Shown: positions 33,153 through 35,293 of the stretch, piece after piece | How the letters are laid out: every line of letters begins with the position of its first letter | Numbering within the stretch: the first letter of the stretch is position 1 | Source: Plesiocystis pacifica SIR-1 | GTDB taxonomy: Bacteria; Myxococcota_A; Polyangia; Nannocystales; Nannocystaceae | DNA: 35,293 nt | Direction: 5' to 3' | Assembly (NCBI RefSeq): GCF_000170895.1 | Contig: NZ_ABCS01000099.1 | Coordinates: forward strand, 1-35,293 | Made by a program: the position numbers and the translations under genes | Notes under the pieces: model-generated | The model's input: the letters and a program-made list of their open reading frames with translations, nothing else | Told to the model about the DNA's origin: nothing | The model's database searches: none

Positions 33153-34076
33153 TCAGGGCGACTTCGCCGAGATCTCGATGCCCAGCTCTTCGCCCATGAT
33201 CCGCGCCGTCGCCCGGTCGCAAAAGCCGAGCTGCTCCCCGAAGTGGCCGATGACGTGGAGCACGGTGTTGTTCAGCTGACCCGCCCCCGCCATGCCGCAC
33301 ATCAGCGCCAGCCACACGCGCTGGATCCACGGAGACTCCGGCGGCGCGATGACCATGGCGTCGAGGTTGATCTGGCCGCTCGGCATCAGGGCCGAGAACG
33401 ACGCCTGATCAAAGCCGAGGGTGTGCACGATGTTGGCCAGCAGCGGCCCGTGGGCGTCCTGCTGCCCCGCCCCGATGAACACCATGCCGGTGAACAGCGC
33501 CAGGCCCTCGCGGATCTCCAGGGGCAGCTCGGAAAAGCGCGCCCAGAACCTGCCGTCGTCCTCGCCCTCGTCGTCGAGGCTGGGCGGGAGCTCGAGCTCG
33601 ACGTCGGCGTACATCGTCCGGGACAGCTTGGCCCCGCGCAGGTCGCAGTCCGTCAAGTCGGCGCCCTCGAGCCGGCACTCGGAAAAGTTCGCGCCCATGG
33701 CCCGCGCCGCGACCAGGCTCGCGTCGGTCAGGTCGGCGGCGTAGGCCAGGCGCGCGCCCAGGGCCGTCCCGTTGAGCTTGGCGTTGAACAAGGTCGCGTG
33801 GCCAAAGTCGGCGCCGCGCAGGTCGGCCCGCAGCAGCGAGGCGCCCACGAAGCTCGCCCCCGCCAGGCTCGCGCCGGCCAGGGCCACGTCGTCGAGGCGG
33901 GCCCCGTCGAGCTTGGCGCTCGCCAGCAAGGCGCCGCGCAGGTTGGCCCCGCGCAGGTCTGCGTTGGACAGATCCAGCTCGAAGTCGGGGTTGGCCTCGC
34001 GCCAGGCGTTGAAGGCCTTCACGTCGGTCAGGAGTTGATCACGGGCTTGGGCCTGGACGGGGTCGAGGTCGCTCAC
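33153..34076 (-). CDS. Pentapeptide-repeat protein with a helical C-terminal domain
   Basis: A protein of 307 residues from GTG 34076 (the frame stays open to 34220, but the extra residues are Pro/Ala/Ser-rich and unlike the family). A short helix with FNAWREANPDFELDLS precedes more than twenty A(D/N)LXX units (LSNADLRGANLRGALLASAKL, RADLRGADFGHATLFNAKL, GADLTDCDLRGAKL), which fold as a right-handed square beta-helix. The last 150 residues (ELPLEIREGLALFTGMVFIGAGQ, QDAHGPLLANIVHTLGFDQASF, GQLNNTVLHVIGHFGEQLGF) form a second domain without a known motif. Some pentapeptide-repeat proteins mimic DNA and protect gyrase; most have no known role and nothing here points to the former. It ends 11 bp from the convergent upstream neighbour. 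Confidence 0.85.
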   Translation of the reverse strand: MSDLDPVQAQARDQLLTDVKAFNAWREANPDFELDLSNADLRGANLRGALLASAKLDGARLDDVALAGASLAGASFVGASLLRADLRGADFGHATLFNAKLNGTALGARLAYAADLTDASLVAARAMGANFSECRLEGADLTDCDLRGAKLSRTMYADVELELPPSLDDEGEDDGRFWARFSELPLEIREGLALFTGMVFIGAGQQDAHGPLLANIVHTLGFDQASFSALMPSGQINLDAMVIAPPESPWIQRVWLALMCGMAGAGQLNNTVLHVIGHFGEQLGFCDRATARIMGEELGIEISAKSP

Positions 34077-34298
34077 TTCGCCGACGCTCGCACCCGCGAC
34101 GCCACGACGAAAGCCCGGCCCAGACTCCGCGCTAGCGGAGCCCGTGGTCCCGTCCAGGGCCGAGTCTGGAGTCGACGCCCAAGGCCAAGCCCGCAGCGGA
34201 GAAGTTCGAGCAGCGGCCATCGGGGATCACCGTTGATAGCTACGCGTGTGGAGACATCGACTTTCAGTGTGCAACCGGAGCCCTCGCTTGCCATCAGG

Positions 34299-34319
34299 CT
34301 GCCCACGTCCACGAGTCAG
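34299..34319 (-). repeat. Partial third copy of the stem-loop repeat (first arm only)
   Basis: On the minus strand the bases CTGACTCGTGGACGTGGG, followed by CAG, match the first arm and loop start of copies A and B with one substitution and one missing G. No second arm follows. As in the full copies it lies downstream of, and in sense with, a gene (the glycosyltransferase), but about 150 bp away. It may be a decayed copy or a coincidence. Confidence 0.4.
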
Positions 34320-34401
34320 ACCGACTCGACGGAGGGCGAGTCGGGGAGGGCCACGGAGTCGTCGGAGACGGAGGCCGAGTCGTCGACTGTCAACGAATCC
34401 A

Positions 34402-34421
34402 CGCCCCCGCTTGCAGGGGCG
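34402..34421 (-). terminator. Hairpin downstream of the glycosyltransferase gene
   Basis: CGCCCC and GGGGCG form a 6-bp stem around an eight-base loop, 46 bp after the stop codon. Only scattered T follow on the minus strand, so this is a modest terminator candidate. Confidence 0.45.
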
Positions 34422-34467
34422 ACCCGATGCCCCCGGTCCTCTGATGCCTGTGGGGGCAAAGTAGAGC

Positions 34468-35223
34468 TCAGGCCCGCAGACCCCAGCCGCCGCGGTTCTT
34501 TTGCACGCGCTGCTTGGTCAGCTCGTAGCGCCAGCGGTTGATCTTGCGCTGAAAGTTCCGGTCCAGCTTCACCGAGGGGTGCCACTGGTGGAGCATGTAG
34601 GTCCGCTCGCTGATCCACTCGACGTCGAGCCCGTAGCAGGTCGCCCGCGAGGTCATGTCGAGGTCCTCGTAGCCCCAAAAGCGGAACCGCTCGTCGTAGC
34701 CGCGAACCTCGAAGAAGAACTCGCGCAGGGCGGCCTGGCACGCGCCAGTGCCTCGGGTGGCCCGGCGCGTCGATCGCTGAAACAGCTCGTCGAGGTCGGC
34801 CCGGGTCCACAGCTGCTCGGGCACGGACTCGGGCAGGTCGTTGCAGCCGCAGTGGATCATCGTCCGCGGGCGCCGGCCGAGGACGTCGAGGATGGTCTCG
34901 AGGAAGTTGTCGGCGAAGATCATGTCGGCGTCGGTGCAGAACACGAACTCGCCGCGGGTCTCCTGGATGCCGATGTTGAGGGCGCGGGCCCGGTTCCAGA
35001 CCTCCTCGGTCGGCGTGTGGACCACGCGGACGCCGTTGGCCGCGGCGCGCTGGCGGACGTCGGCGAGGGCCTCGGGGTCGCTGCCGAAGTCGCTGATCAA
35101 CACCTCGTAGGCGCTCGAGTCGACGCTCTGCCATCGCAGCGAGCGCAGGCAGTTCTCCAGGCGCACGCCTCCCCGATTGCGGACGGGGATGACCACGGAG
35201 ACGCGGATGTCCGACGTTGCCAT
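34468..35223 (-). CDS. Family 2 glycosyltransferase
   Basis: A 251-residue GT-A fold enzyme. VSVVIPVRNRGGVRLENCLRSLRWQ is the nucleotide-sugar-binding start, YEVLISDFGSDPE the second strand, NRARALNIGIQETRGEFVFCTDADMIF contains the metal-binding D-A-D (DxD), and VRGYDERFRFWGYEDLDMTSRATCYG with HQWH matches the galactosyltransferase C-terminal domain (Glyco_transf_7C), including the ED pair of the catalytic base. There is no membrane segment, so it is cytoplasmic or peripheral. It would add a sugar to a polysaccharide, lipid or protein; the donor and acceptor are unknown. The start ATG 35223 opens directly into the first strand. No other sugar genes are visible next to it. Confidence 0.9.
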   Translation of the reverse strand: MATSDIRVSVVIPVRNRGGVRLENCLRSLRWQSVDSSAYEVLISDFGSDPEALADVRQRAAANGVRVVHTPTEEVWNRARALNIGIQETRGEFVFCTDADMIFADNFLETILDVLGRRPRTMIHCGCNDLPESVPEQLWTRADLDELFQRSTRRATRGTGACQAALREFFFEVRGYDERFRFWGYEDLDMTSRATCYGLDVEWISERTYMLHQWHPSVKLDRNFQRKINRWRYELTKQRVQKNRGGWGLRA

Positions 35224-35293
35224 CGGCGCCCAGTATCGCGGCTGTGCAGCGCCGTCAACGCGCGTTGTCCTCGCACCAGCGCCATCTCGGAGC

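Larger units (their letters stand above)
34077..34467. other. Intergenic stretch of 391 bp between glycosyltransferase and pentapeptide-repeat genes
   Basis: No gene is supported here. The part next to 34076 may be an N-terminal extension of the pentapeptide-repeat gene or its leader. The rest contains the partial repeat copy at 34299-34319, a hairpin at 34402-34421, and a tract with four GAGTC words (34313-34381) that gives a Ser/Asp-rich reading frame judged to be chance. Confidence 0.6.

Noticed and set aside
34316..34467. A Ser/Asp-rich C-terminal extension read after the glycosyltransferase (DDSASVSDDSVALPDSPS)
   Set aside because: It is in a different frame from the glycosyltransferase, has no start of its own and would need a frameshift. 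The low complexity reflects a GAGTC-rich intergenic stretch.

Overview
The window is about 35 kb of very GC-rich DNA with dense coding, most of it on the minus strand. It looks like a myxobacterial chromosome (Myxococcota, probably a Nannocystis/Enhygromyxa/Plesiocystis relative). The reasons are two eukaryotic-type Ser/Thr kinases (one fused to a large TPR region), many lipobox-bearing lipoproteins of unknown function, a Cys/Asp-rich calcium-loop-like motif of a kind frequent in myxobacterial surface proteins, a Tol-Pal type envelope cluster and housekeeping genes (ileS, dnaB, tRNA-Arg). The lineage is inferred from style; no marker phylogeny was run.

Left edge (1-940): an IS transposase runs off the window edge and abuts the 3' remnant of a tyrosine recombinase, which points at the 3' end of a tRNA-Arg(UCG) gene. 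This is the usual geometry of an element integrated at a tRNA. Region 1057-4380: a lipoprotein, then a two-gene unit (degenerate CD-NTase/OAS-like nucleotidyltransferase-fold protein plus a four-helix membrane protein) joined by one in-frame stop and containing a hexanucleotide microsatellite, then an orphan NarL-type response regulator. Region 4498-14000: ileS (eukaryote-like type 2), a lipoprotein with a clear terminator, a tight three-gene run (tail-anchored Ser/Thr kinase, purine nucleoside phosphorylase, an aldehyde-dehydrogenase-like protein lacking its cysteine) and, divergently, dnaB.

Region 14023-21204: a TetR regulator and Rieske oxygenase with overlapping ATGA, preceded by a nearly perfect 26-bp palindrome lying over the promoter; a beta-propeller-like lipoprotein; a D-threonine-aldolase/D-serine-deaminase-family protein whose PLP lysine is replaced by glycine; and a subtilisin-family lipoprotein. 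Region 21334-26105: Ppx/GppA phosphatase and a tolQ-tolR-tolA/tonB-like-tolB cluster without pal. Region 26235-35223: a lipoprotein with an unknown partner gene, a 1076-residue kinase-TPR protein, an unknown protein with a possible PH-like segment, a pentapeptide-repeat protein and a family 2 glycosyltransferase.

Most unusual signals: (1) a repeated stem-loop element with a G-run-rich loop, placed just after the stop codons of two signalling genes 28 kb apart, with a partial third copy; (2) the nucleotidyltransferase-like/membrane-protein pair, which has the layout of a minimal CBASS-like system but a damaged active site; (3) two enzyme-family proteins in which the key catalytic residue is visibly substituted; (4) the TetR operator-promoter overlap. 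All family assignments were made by reading motifs, without database searches.
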